The position numbers and the translations under genes are program-made. From assembly GCA_017307275.1 (NCBI GenBank), contig JAFKFK010000045.1:1-39620 (forward strand): a stretch of DNA of 39,620 bases, read 5' to 3'. The DNA comes from Alphaproteobacteria bacterium (GTDB lineage Bacteria; Pseudomonadota; Alphaproteobacteria; Reyranellales; Reyranellaceae). Shown in pieces: positions 31,604-38,895 of the stretch (within the stretch, counting starts at the first letter, position 1; each line of letters opens with the position of its first letter). The notes beneath the pieces are model-generated. The model was not told the origin of the DNA, did no database searches, and saw nothing but the letters and a program-made list of their open reading frames with translations.

Positions 31604-32194
31604 GTGAAGCGCAGAGCAATCCTCTTTGGTGGTGCCGGCCTCGTCCTGGGCGGCTGTTTCGACCGGCCCTGCCACGAGCGCAATCCCGACCAGAAGGCTT
31701 TCCTCGACGGGTTGCAGGTGCTGGCCAAGCCGGCCCTCGCCTCCAACAATCCGCTGCAGATCGAAGAAGCCGCCAAGCAGAGCCTTGCCCTGGCCAGCAA
31801 GACCGGCACGTTCACCGACTGGTGCGGGACGCTGACCAAGATCGAGGGCAATGCGCAGGACGTGGCCGTGACCATCGACGTGGGCCGTCAGGTTTCGCTC
31901 TACGCGTTCAACGACTGGGCTCTGGCCTTTGCCGGCTCCGTCGCCGACCTTTTCTCCACACGATCGCGTGCTACGCCGCCGCCGGGCCTTTCCGAAGCGG
32001 CCATCGCGGCGCTAAAAACCCTGCGGCTTGGCGAACGCGTGATGCTCTCCGGGCGGATGGGGGAGATCGCGGGTTCCGGCCTGTTCGACCTGTCCCGCCT
32101 TCTCGGCAAGAGTGCCGCCGAACACCGGCAGTTTTTGCAGACGCCGCGCTTTGTCGCGCGCATCGAGGCCCTCGCGGCCTCGAAACAGAAGTAG
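31604..32194 (+). CDS. lipoprotein of unknown function
   Basis: This 196-residue protein starts at a GTG, since the ATG eight bases upstream is in another frame that stops at once. The signal MKRRAILFGGAGLVLGGC places the lipidated Cys at 18. The mature part has two further Cys near the N-terminus (PCHERN) and in TDWCGTL, which could form a disulfide. A helix-rich C-terminus begins around GLSEAAIAALKTLRLG. TKIEGNAQDVAVTIDVGRQVSLYA recalls proteins with an exposed beta barrel, but I know no matching family. It lies between the acyl-CoA ligase and the gamma-glutamyltransferase homologue, 13 bases before the latter. Likely anchored to a membrane from the periplasmic side. Confidence 0.65.
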   Translation: MKRRAILFGGAGLVLGGCFDRPCHERNPDQKAFLDGLQVLAKPALASNNPLQIEEAAKQSLALASKTGTFTDWCGTLTKIEGNAQDVAVTIDVGRQVSLYAFNDWALAFAGSVADLFSTRSRATPPPGLSEAAIAALKTLRLGERVMLSGRMGEIAGSGLFDLSRLLGKSAAEHRQFLQTPRFVARIEALAASKQK

Positions 32195-32207
32195 AAAGGA
32201 TTTCGGG

Positions 32208-33806
32208 GTGCCGTCTTTTACGTACGATTTTCCCTATAGCACCAAGAAGCTGCCCGTCTTCGCCGACAACGTCGTCGCCTCCTCCCAGCATCTCGCCGCT
32301 ACCGCCGGCCTGCGCATGCTGGCCAAGGGCGGCAACGCCGTCGACGCCGCCATCGCCAGCGCCATCGCCATCACCGTGGTCGAGCCGACGATGAACGGCA
32401 TCGGCGCCGACGCCTTCTGCATCCTGTGGGACGGCAAGCAGCTCGTCGGCCTCAACGCGTCCGGCCATTCGCCGGCGCTGATGACGCCCGACCAGTATGC
32501 CGGCCAGGACAAGATGCCCCATGTCGGCTGGGGCAGCGTGACGACGCCGGGCGCGGTGTCGCTCTGGATGGAACTGCACAAGCGCTACGGCAAGCTGCCC
32601 TTCGCCGATCTTTTCGAGCCCGGCATCAAGTACGCGCATGACGGCTTCCGCGTTTCCTACATGGTCGCAAAACAGTGGGATCGCGCCATCGACCGGCTGA
32701 AGGGCCAGGAAAGCTGGGTGAAGGCCTTCCTGCCGAACGGCCGCGCACCGGCGCCGGGTGAACTCTGGAAGTTCCCCGATCAGGCGAAGACGCTGACCAA
32801 GATCGCCGAGAGCAAGGGCGAGGCCTTCTATCGCGGCGAACTCGCCGAAGCGATGGACAAGTATGCGCGCGAAACCGGCGGTGCGCTGCGCAAGGAAGAT
32901 CTCGCGGCGCACAAGCCCGATTGGGTCGATCCGATCGGCCTCGCCTATCGCGGCACCACGCTGCACGAGATCCCGCCGTCCGGCCAGGGCATCGCTGCCT
33001 GCATGGCGCTCGGCATCCTCGAGAACTTCGAGATTGCGGGCCACGATTGCGACGGGCCGGAGGTCGCTCACCTGCGGATCGAGGCGATGAAGCTCGCCTT
33101 TGCCGACATCTACCGCTACGTTGCCGACCCGCGCTTCATGGAAGTGACGCCGGCGCAGATGCTCGACAAGCACTACCTCAAGAGCCGCGCCAAGCTGATC
33201 GATCCGAAGAAGGCCAAGGACTTCGGCCCGGGTACGCCGAAGGACGGCGGCACGATCTATCTCGGCACCGCCGACCAGTCCGGCATGATGGTGTCGCTGA
33301 TCCAGTCGAACTACACGGGCTTCGGCTCGGGCGTCGTGGTGCCGGGGACGGGCATTGCGTTGCAGAACCGCGCCACGGGCTTCGTCACGACGAAGGGCCA
33401 TCCCAACGAAGTCGGACCGAAGAAGCGGCCGTTCCACACGATCATCCCCGCCTTCATCACCAAGGATGGCAAGCCGGTTGCCACGTTCGGCCTGATGGGC
33501 GGCGCCATGCAGCCGCAGGGCCACATGCAGGTCTTCTCGCGCATCGTCGACTACGGGCAGAACCCGCAGGCCGCGATCGATGCGCCGCGCTGGCGCGTTC
33601 ACGAGACCGACGGCACGGTCTGGACCGAGGAGCACATGCCGACCGCGACGCTCGAAGGGCTGGAAAAGCGTGGCCACCGGCTCACGCGCACCAAGGCACC
33701 GAGCTTCGATTTCGGCTCCAGCCAGATCATCTGGCGCTACCCCGACGGCGGTCCCTACCTCGGCGCGTCGGAAAGCCGCCGCGACGGCGCGGCCGTCGGC
33801 TTCTAG
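32208..33806 (+). CDS. gamma-glutamyltransferase family protein
   Basis: This 532-residue protein starts at a GTG after GAAAGGA; upstream frame extensions overlap the lipoprotein gene. It is an Ntn hydrolase that would cleave itself before Thr349, in DGGTIYLGTADQSG. The large-subunit part carries MLAKGGNAVDAAIASAIAITVVEPTMNGIGAD (37-68), and the C-terminal part has FGLMGGAMQPQGHMQV, all typical. No signal peptide is present, unlike E. coli Ggt, so it should be cytoplasmic, like the YwrD/acylase-like branch of the family. Substrates could be glutathione conjugates, gamma-glutamyl amides or acylated compounds. The stop overlaps that of the convergent GFA gene. Confidence 0.9.
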   Translation: MPSFTYDFPYSTKKLPVFADNVVASSQHLAATAGLRMLAKGGNAVDAAIASAIAITVVEPTMNGIGADAFCILWDGKQLVGLNASGHSPALMTPDQYAGQDKMPHVGWGSVTTPGAVSLWMELHKRYGKLPFADLFEPGIKYAHDGFRVSYMVAKQWDRAIDRLKGQESWVKAFLPNGRAPAPGELWKFPDQAKTLTKIAESKGEAFYRGELAEAMDKYARETGGALRKEDLAAHKPDWVDPIGLAYRGTTLHEIPPSGQGIAACMALGILENFEIAGHDCDGPEVAHLRIEAMKLAFADIYRYVADPRFMEVTPAQMLDKHYLKSRAKLIDPKKAKDFGPGTPKDGGTIYLGTADQSGMMVSLIQSNYTGFGSGVVVPGTGIALQNRATGFVTTKGHPNEVGPKKRPFHTIIPAFITKDGKPVATFGLMGGAMQPQGHMQVFSRIVDYGQNPQAAIDAPRWRVHETDGTVWTEEHMPTATLEGLEKRGHRLTRTKAPSFDFGSSQIIWRYPDGGPYLGASESRRDGAAVGF

Positions 33807-34195
33807 CTCGGGCGAGCCTTCGGAAAGACGGGAAGCTCGTCCGCGAGCTTCACCCAGCCAAGTCTCGAGTCATCGAAAGTATGATCGATTGGCGGCACCT
33901 GCTCTGGATCTTCCAACGAGCAGGTGGTGAGGTCGATCAGATCGGGATGATGCGACGACTGAAACGTGATCTGCGTGCCGCACTTCGGGCAGAAGCTGCG
34001 CGAAGCCGTGGCCGAGGATTGAAACGTCGTCGTGTCGCCGGAGATCGTCAACGACGAGAGCGGTACGGTGAACCAGGCGACGAACGGAGCCCCTGTCGTC
34101 TGTCGACAAATCGAGCAATGGCAGGCCGTCTCTTGCGACGGGCTGGCCGCAGTCTCGTAGCGGACGGCACCGCAGAAGCAGCGGCCTCTCAGCAT
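33803..34195 (-). CDS. GFA/CENP-V-fold zinc protein
   Basis: This 130-residue protein starts at the ATG at 34195, which shares one base with the stop of the upstream GNAT gene (TGATG). It has the glutathione-dependent-formaldehyde-activating domain: GRCFCGAVRYE (CxC pair), CHCSICRQTTGAPF (CxCxxC) and FCPKCGTQITF (CxxC), enough to bind two zinc ions. The founding member was proposed to aid formation of S-hydroxymethylglutathione, but most relatives are untested. The convergent neighbour is a gamma-glutamyltransferase homologue, so a link to glutathione chemistry is possible but not shown. Confidence 0.9.
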   Translation of the reverse strand: MLRGRCFCGAVRYETAASPSQETACHCSICRQTTGAPFVAWFTVPLSSLTISGDTTTFQSSATASRSFCPKCGTQITFQSSHHPDLIDLTTCSLEDPEQVPPIDHTFDDSRLGWVKLADELPVFPKARPS

Positions 34196-34788
34196 CACGT
34201 CCTCCGTTGCGGTTTGCGCAGCATCGGGAAGAGCTCGGGCGACGAACCGGCCTGAATGGTGCCCAGCAGTTCGAAGCCGAGATGTTGATAGAGCGGCACG
34301 TTCCGCGGATTGCTCGATTCGAGATAGGCAAGACTGCCGTCGCGATCGCACTCGACCAGCGCATGCCGCATCAAGGCGCCGCCGAGGCCCTTGCGCTGGT
34401 GCATTGGATCAATGCCGATCAAGGGCAGATACCAGTGCGGCTCCTTGGGATGGTAGTTCGCCATCTGCTGCATGACGGAGATGCCGTCCTTGCCGATATG
34501 CGCCGGCACGGTCTCCTGCATCAGGATGCCCATTGCCTCTTCGTCCGGCTCGGCACCGGGCGGAAGCCAGAGCGCCGCTCCCTTGTTGCCTTCCGTGACA
34601 TGTGCCGTACCGCACTGGAAAGCGGCGCCACCGAATGCCCGGACAAACCTAGGGAAGCTTGCGAGATAAACGCGAGGATCGGCCCAGCTCCACCGCGCAG
34701 CCGGATCGGTACTGAAGGCGAGCGTCAACAGATCCGCAACATCCGCGATCTCAGCAGGCGTTGCGGACTTGACGGTGTGTGCGGTCAT
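34195..34788 (-). CDS. GNAT-family N-acetyltransferase
   Basis: This 197-residue protein starts at the ATG at 34788 (CAGGG upstream); a TTG ten codons earlier is unlikely. The acetyl-CoA loop is HQRKGLGGALM, preceded by HWYLPLIGIDPM and followed by LESSNPRNVPLYQHLGFELLG, the usual C-terminal GNAT features. The N-terminus with AFSTDPAARWSWADP matches GNATs that act on small molecules or peptides. It is translationally linked to the GFA gene. The acceptor is unknown. Confidence 0.88.
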   Translation of the reverse strand: MTAHTVKSATPAEIADVADLLTLAFSTDPAARWSWADPRVYLASFPRFVRAFGGAAFQCGTAHVTEGNKGAALWLPPGAEPDEEAMGILMQETVPAHIGKDGISVMQQMANYHPKEPHWYLPLIGIDPMHQRKGLGGALMRHALVECDRDGSLAYLESSNPRNVPLYQHLGFELLGTIQAGSSPELFPMLRKPQRRT

Positions 34789-34856
34789 GGCTGCCCTGCT
34801 GGATGCGATCGCCTTCAAGATGGTCCCGAAGGCGCCGCTTGCAAGGCAAGGTCCGC

Positions 34857-35228
34857 TTACTTTCCGCAGTAAGCCTCGACGCGATAGCCGTCGGGGTCGA
34901 TCGCGAAGGCCGCATAATAGTTCGCGCTGTAATCGGCACGGACACCGGGCTTGCCATTGTCCTTGCCGCCGGCCTTGAGCGCCGCCGCATGGAAAGCGTC
35001 GACCGCCTTGCGATCCTTGGCGACGAAGCAGAAGTGCAGGCCCGACTCCATGTCGGCCTTCACGGGCTTGCCCGTCGCACTGATCCAGAGACCCACCGCC
35101 TTGTCGCCGTACCCCAGCGAACTCTCGCCATCGCTCAACAGCGTGTAGCCCAATGGCTTCAGCGCTGCGTCGTAGAACTTCCGGGTGCGGGCAATGTCGG
35201 CAACGCCGATGGAAACATGGTCGAACAT
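34857..35228 (-). CDS. VOC-family protein, glyoxalase-like
   Basis: This 123-residue protein is of single-module length. It starts MFDHVSIGVADIARTRKFYDAALKPLGY, with a His ligand at 4. It ends with AFAIDPDGYRVEAYCGK, with the Glu ligand near the C-terminus, and has LHFCFVAKDRKAVDAFH in the middle (second His). The ribosome site is GGAGGAAA. It is like many dimeric VOC proteins of unknown substrate. It diverges from the ABATE/CGNR regulator gene across a 93-base gap with palindromes, a layout that suggests control by that regulator. Confidence 0.87.
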   Translation of the reverse strand: MFDHVSIGVADIARTRKFYDAALKPLGYTLLSDGESSLGYGDKAVGLWISATGKPVKADMESGLHFCFVAKDRKAVDAFHAAALKAGGKDNGKPGVRADYSANYYAAFAIDPDGYRVEAYCGK

Positions 35229-35249
35229 GGTATTTCCTCCTGCTTAACT

Positions 35250-35307
35250 ATATAACTGGTTATATGGTTATGGCGAGCCAACCGGCTTGTCAACCAGTCA
35301 ACCGGTT
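35250..35307. promoter_or_regulatory. inverted repeats between the VOC and CGNR genes
   Basis: Bases 35250-35265 read ATATAACTGGTTATAT, a 7-bp inverted repeat around TG. Further on are AACCGGTT (35300-35307, perfect palindrome) and related AACCGG and AACCAG blocks at 35280-35296. The 93-base gap between divergent starts thus carries repeated AACYGGTT-like units. They are good candidates for binding sites of the adjacent CGNR regulator and for overlapping promoters. No proof of binding. Confidence 0.5.
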
Positions 35308-35321
35308 AGTAAGTCCCGCCC

Positions 35322-35873
35322 ATGAACCGCCCCGACCTCTGCCTGGAATTCGTGAACACGCGCTATTGGCGCGGCCAGGCAACGCCGACGGAGACATTGA
35401 ATCAACCCGAGGACCTCGCGGCCTGGAGCACCGCTAACGGAGGCCCGAAGAGCGCGAAGCCGCTCGCTCGCAAGGAGTTCGACCAGGCGATCGAGCTGCG
35501 CGAGCTGATCCACCGACTGTTCGATGCCGAGGCGCAGGACAAGACGCCCGCCACGCGCGACCTCGAAGCGCTGAACCAAGCACTGGCCGAGGCCCCCGCC
35601 CGCACGACCTTGCGTCGCGAGCGTGGCCTCTACGGCTGGGATGTCGATATCCGGTCGGGAACGGCGTTGGCGATGCTGGCGCCCGTCCTATGGTCGGCAG
35701 GCGATCTGCTGGCGGGCCCGCGGCTCGACCGGGTGCGCCGCTGCGCCAATCCCGAATGCGGCTGGCTCTTCTTCGACGACAGCCGCGCCGGCAAGCGGCG
35801 CTGGTGCTCGATGCAGAGCTGCGGCAACCGCGCAAAGGCCAAGCGGCACTATCACAAGAGCCGGGAGGCGTAA
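35322..35873 (+). CDS. ABATE/CGNR zinc-finger transcription regulator
   Basis: This 183-residue protein has the ABATE N-terminal domain: NRPDLCLEFVNTRYWR, then a helical part with ELRELIHRLFDAEA. The C-terminal CGNR zinc finger is RRCANPECGWLFFDDSR...RRWCSMQSCGNRAKAKRHY, with the four Cys ligands and the name-giving CGNR. Proteins of this type are thought to be stress- or ligand-responsive regulators. It is divergent from a VOC gene and faces repeated palindromes, so that gene is its probable target. A strong terminator follows. Confidence 0.9.
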   Translation: MNRPDLCLEFVNTRYWRGQATPTETLNQPEDLAAWSTANGGPKSAKPLARKEFDQAIELRELIHRLFDAEAQDKTPATRDLEALNQALAEAPARTTLRRERGLYGWDVDIRSGTALAMLAPVLWSAGDLLAGPRLDRVRRCANPECGWLFFDDSRAGKRRWCSMQSCGNRAKAKRHYHKSREA

Positions 35874-35886
35874 GCCTCCCAACAAA

Positions 35887-35908
35887 AAGGGCCCCGCGAG
35901 GGGCCCTT
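35887..35908 (-). terminator. rho-independent terminator, best for the minus strand
   Basis: AAGGGCCCC (35887-35895) pairs with GGGGCCCTT (35900-35908) around a GCGA loop. Read on the minus strand, the stem is followed by a run of T (bases 35884-35888 are A on the plus strand), so it should end the SCP2-like gene. It lies between two convergent genes and may also stop the CGNR transcript, although the plus-strand T-run is only two bases. Confidence 0.85.
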
Positions 35909-35947
35909 GATCTGTACCTGACTACTGTATCGAGCTTGTAGAGCCTG

Positions 35948-36244
35948 CTAGCGCAGGATGCTCTGCAGCTTCATGGCGACGCCCATGTCGCCTTCGATCT
36001 TGAGCTTGCCGGTCATGAACGCGGTCATGCCATCGAGCTTGCCACCGATCAGGTCGGCGAAATCGCTGAAATCCATCTTGATGGTGCAATCGGCAGCCTT
36101 GTCCTCGTTGCTCACCGACGGCGGGTTCTGGTTGCCGTCGATGTGGACGACGCCCTGATCCGTGGCGAACTTGACGGAGTTACCGAAGGCCGACTTCTTG
36201 GAAGCCCCTTCCTGCATTTTCGCGGTGATTTCCTGCAACGTCAT
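35948..36244 (-). CDS. SCP2 sterol-binding domain protein
   Basis: This 98-residue single-domain protein starts at the ATG at 36244 with GGGAGC upstream. It matches the SCP2 family: VKFATDQGVVHIDGNQNPPSVSNEDKAADCTIKMDFSDFADLIGGKLDGMTAFMTGKLKIEGDMGVAMKLQSIL. The DCTIKMDFSDFADLI and FMTGKLKIEGDMGVAMKL segments are especially typical. Members bind fatty acyl-CoA, sterols or other lipids in a hydrophobic tunnel and are often found beside acyl-CoA catabolic genes. It shares a promoter region and MerR-type operator with the divergent dehydrogenase/carboxylase operon, so it may carry that pathway's acyl-CoA. Confidence 0.92.
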   Translation of the reverse strand: MTLQEITAKMQEGASKKSAFGNSVKFATDQGVVHIDGNQNPPSVSNEDKAADCTIKMDFSDFADLIGGKLDGMTAFMTGKLKIEGDMGVAMKLQSILR

Positions 36245-36294
36245 GGCTTGCTCCCAGGTCGAATTGCCCAATGAAATGACCCGGCTCGGCTTAC

Positions 36295-36316
36295 TTGACC
36301 TTTACGTAAACGTCAA
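36295..36316. promoter_or_regulatory. MerR/LiuR-type operator, SCP2/carboxylase divergent promoter
   Basis: This 22-bp palindrome has one mismatched pair: arms TTGAC (36295-36299) and GTCAA (36312-36316) flank the core TTTACGTAAA (36301-36310). The string TTTACGTAAACGTCAA is identical to part of the operator at 19118-19139 near the MerR gene. The two TTGAC arms can serve as -35 boxes in both directions. On the minus strand TTGACG lies 17 bases from TAAGCC (36288-36293). The site is 51 bases upstream of the SCP2 start and 90 bases upstream of the short-chain dehydrogenase start. Confidence 0.82.
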
Positions 36317-36405
36317 ATACAGCCCGAGTAACGAACCGCACATCACAAGCTGCTTGGATGCACCAGCGGACGGCCGATAAGTGCCGGGTCAAAGGCGGAG
36401 GAAAC

Positions 36406-37269
36406 ATGTCGTATCGCTCGGTCTTCACGCCGGGACTGTTCAACGGCCGGACCGTTGTCGTGACCGGCGGCGGCAGTGGGATTGGCCGCTGCACCGCACA
36501 CGAAATCGCGGCCCTCGGTGCCCATGTCGCGATCTGCGGCCGCAAGCAGGAAAAACTCGACACCGTCCGTGGAGAGATCGAGGCGGCCGGCGGCTCCTGC
36601 GAGACGCATGTCTTCGACATCCGCGAGGAAGCCCAGGTCAAGGATGCGGTGGCCGCCATGGTCGCCAGGAACGGCCGCATTCACGGCCTGTTCAACAATG
36701 CCGGCGGCCAGTTCCCCTCGCCGGCGGCGGCGCTCAGCGCCAAGGGCTTCGACGTGGTGGTCCGCAACAACCTCACCGGCGGATTTCTCGTCAGCCGCGA
36801 GGTCTTCACCCAGTCGATGCAGAACCACGGTGGTTCGATCGTCAACATGACAGCCGACTATCGCAACGGCTTTCCTAACATGGTCCACACCGGCGCCGCC
36901 CGCGCTGGCATGGCGAACCTCACCATGACGCTGGCCTATGAATGGGCGGTGGCCGGCGTGCGGGTGAATTCCGTCGCGCCGGGCTGGATCGCCTCCTCCG
37001 GCATGGACACCTACACCGGCGAGTTCAAGGAACAGATCCCCAAGCTCAAGGGCTACTGTCCGCTCGGCCGTCTCGGTACGGAGAGCGAGGTGTCGGCCGC
37101 CGTCTGCTTCCTGCTGAGCGATGCCTCGGCCTACATCACCGGCACGGAAATTCGCATCGACGGCGGCGTGCCGCTGGCCAACCGGTCCGTCGACCTGCCT
37201 GCCACCGACAAGTCCCAGGCCTTCAACGGCTTCCACCTCGCCAAGACGCCCAAAGTGTTGGGCGGCTGA
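36406..37269 (+). CDS. short-chain dehydrogenase/reductase, enoyl-CoA-reductase-like
   Basis: This 287-residue protein starts at the ATG at 36406 after GGAGG. The nucleotide motif is VVTGGGSGIG, and FNNAGGQFPSP carries the NAG element. The usual Tyr-x3-Lys is absent: the region reads MVHTGAARAGMANLTMTLAYEWA. This is the pattern of peroxisomal trans-2-enoyl-CoA reductase and dienoyl-CoA reductase relatives (HSGAARAGV, QAGSAKAGV). The C-terminus EVSAAVCFLLSDASAYITGTEIRIDGG also fits. It may thus reduce or oxidise an acyl-CoA rather than a free alcohol. It leads the operon with the carboxylase beta subunit five bases downstream. Atu clusters for acyclic terpenes also include such a gene (AtuB), so that role is possible. 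Confidence 0.87.
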   Translation: MSYRSVFTPGLFNGRTVVVTGGGSGIGRCTAHEIAALGAHVAICGRKQEKLDTVRGEIEAAGGSCETHVFDIREEAQVKDAVAAMVARNGRIHGLFNNAGGQFPSPAAALSAKGFDVVVRNNLTGGFLVSREVFTQSMQNHGGSIVNMTADYRNGFPNMVHTGAARAGMANLTMTLAYEWAVAGVRVNSVAPGWIASSGMDTYTGEFKEQIPKLKGYCPLGRLGTESEVSAAVCFLLSDASAYITGTEIRIDGGVPLANRSVDLPATDKSQAFNGFHLAKTPKVLGG

Positions 37270-37274
37270 GACCC

Positions 37275-38891
37275 ATGCCAATCATCGAAAGCCAGGTCGA
37301 CCGCAACGGCGACGAGTTCAAGAAGAACCGCGAGCGCATGCTGGCGGCGATCCAGGAGTTTCGCGATGCCGAGGCGAGCGTGCACGCCGCGTCCGAGAAG
37401 TCGCGTGCACGGTTCGCCAAGCGCAAGCAGCTGATGCCGCGGGAGCGCATTGCTCTGCTGCTCGATCGCGGCGCGCCGTTCCTCGAACTGATGCCGCTGG
37501 CCGGCTATCGCATGCACGACGACAAGGATGGGTCGAGCGCCGGCGGCGGCTCCGTCGCGGGCATCGGCTATGTCGAGGGCGTGCGTTGCATCGTGACGGC
37601 GTCGAACTCGGCCATCAAAGGCGGCACCGTCGCGCCCTCCGGTCAGCGCAAGGGCCAGCGCGTCCAGCAGATCGTGATGGAGAACAAGCTGCCGGTGGTG
37701 AACCTGGTCGAATCCGGCGGCGCCAACCTCCTCTATCAGGCGGAGATATTCATTCCCGGCGGCCGCGGCTTCGCCAACCAGGCACGCATGTCGGCGCGCG
37801 GCATCCCGCAGGTGACGGTGGTGCACGGCTCGTCGACGGCGGGTGGCGCCTATCTGCCGGGCCTCTCCGACTACGTCATCATGGTGCGCAACCAGGCCAA
37901 GGTCTTCCTGGCCGGACCGCCGCTGTTGAAGGCGGCGACCGGCGAGATCGCCACCGACGAGGAGCTGGGCGGCGCGGAAATGCACGCCACCGTCTCCGGC
38001 GTCGCCGAATGGATGGCCGAGAACGACGCCGACGGCATCCGCATGGCGCGCGACGTGATCGCCAAGTGGCACTGGAACGACAAGCTGCCGCCGTGCCGGA
38101 CGAAGCCCTTCAAGGACCCGCTCTACGACATCGACGAACTCTGCGGCGTCGTTCCGCCCTCGCACAAGGATCCCTACGACGTGCGCGAGGTCATCGCGCG
38201 GCTGGTCGATGGCTCGGACTTCCTCGAGTTCAAAGGCCTGTTCGACCAGCAGACGATCTGCGGCTGGGCCGAGATCGAGGGCGAACCAGTGGCGCTGATC
38301 GGCAACAACGGCCCGATCACGACCAAGGGCGCCGTGAAGGCCGCGCAGTTCATTCAGCTCTGCTGCCAGCAGGGCACGCCGATCGTCTACCTGCAGAACA
38401 CCACAGGCTACATGGTCGGCACGGAGGCCGAGCGCGGCGGCATCGTCAAGCACGGCTCCAAGATGATCCAGGCCGTCGCCAACGCGACCGTCCCGCAGAT
38501 CACCATTGTCATCGGCGGCAGCTTCGGCGCCGGCAACTACGGCATGTGCGGCCGTGCCTACGATCCACGCTTCATCTTCGCCTGGCCCAACAGCCGCACG
38601 GCGGTGATGGGCGGCGAACAGGCGGCCGGCGTGATGAAGACGGTCACGGAGCAGAAGTTCCAGCGCGAGGGCAAGGAGCCGCCGCGCGAGCAGATCGACA
38701 AGATGTTCAAGAGCATCGTCGACCAGTTCGAACGCGAATCGACGGCGCTCTACGGCACGGCGCATCTCTGGGACGACGGCATCATCGATCCGCGCGACAC
38801 GCGCCGCGTGCTGGCCTTCACCCTGTCCATTGCCCGCGAGTCGATCGTGCGGCCCCTCAATCCCATCACTTTCGGCGTTGCGAGGATGTAG
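37275..38891 (+). CDS. acyl-CoA carboxylase beta (carboxyltransferase) subunit, methylcrotonyl/geranyl-CoA type
   Basis: This 538-residue protein starts at the ATG at 37275. Both carboxyltransferase halves are present: VVHGSSTAGGAYLPGLSDY (N-half oxyanion region) and IVIGGSFGAGNYGMCGRAYDPRFIFAWPNSRTAVMGGEQAAGVM (C-half), the latter highly typical of the methylcrotonyl/geranyl group. Methylcrotonyl-CoA carboxylases have HFGRIFYNQARMSA in the acyl pocket; here it is PGGRGFANQARMSA (161-174). Gly162 thus stands for a Phe whose loss is reported to widen the pocket in geranyl-CoA carboxylase. A substrate larger than methylcrotonyl-CoA is therefore suggested. The biotin-carrying alpha subunit should lie beyond the window. 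Confidence 0.9.
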   Translation: MPIIESQVDRNGDEFKKNRERMLAAIQEFRDAEASVHAASEKSRARFAKRKQLMPRERIALLLDRGAPFLELMPLAGYRMHDDKDGSSAGGGSVAGIGYVEGVRCIVTASNSAIKGGTVAPSGQRKGQRVQQIVMENKLPVVNLVESGGANLLYQAEIFIPGGRGFANQARMSARGIPQVTVVHGSSTAGGAYLPGLSDYVIMVRNQAKVFLAGPPLLKAATGEIATDEELGGAEMHATVSGVAEWMAENDADGIRMARDVIAKWHWNDKLPPCRTKPFKDPLYDIDELCGVVPPSHKDPYDVREVIARLVDGSDFLEFKGLFDQQTICGWAEIEGEPVALIGNNGPITTKGAVKAAQFIQLCCQQGTPIVYLQNTTGYMVGTEAERGGIVKHGSKMIQAVANATVPQITIVIGGSFGAGNYGMCGRAYDPRFIFAWPNSRTAVMGGEQAAGVMKTVTEQKFQREGKEPPREQIDKMFKSIVDQFERESTALYGTAHLWDDGIIDPRDTRRVLAFTLSIARESIVRPLNPITFGVARM

Positions 38892-38895
38892 CGAA

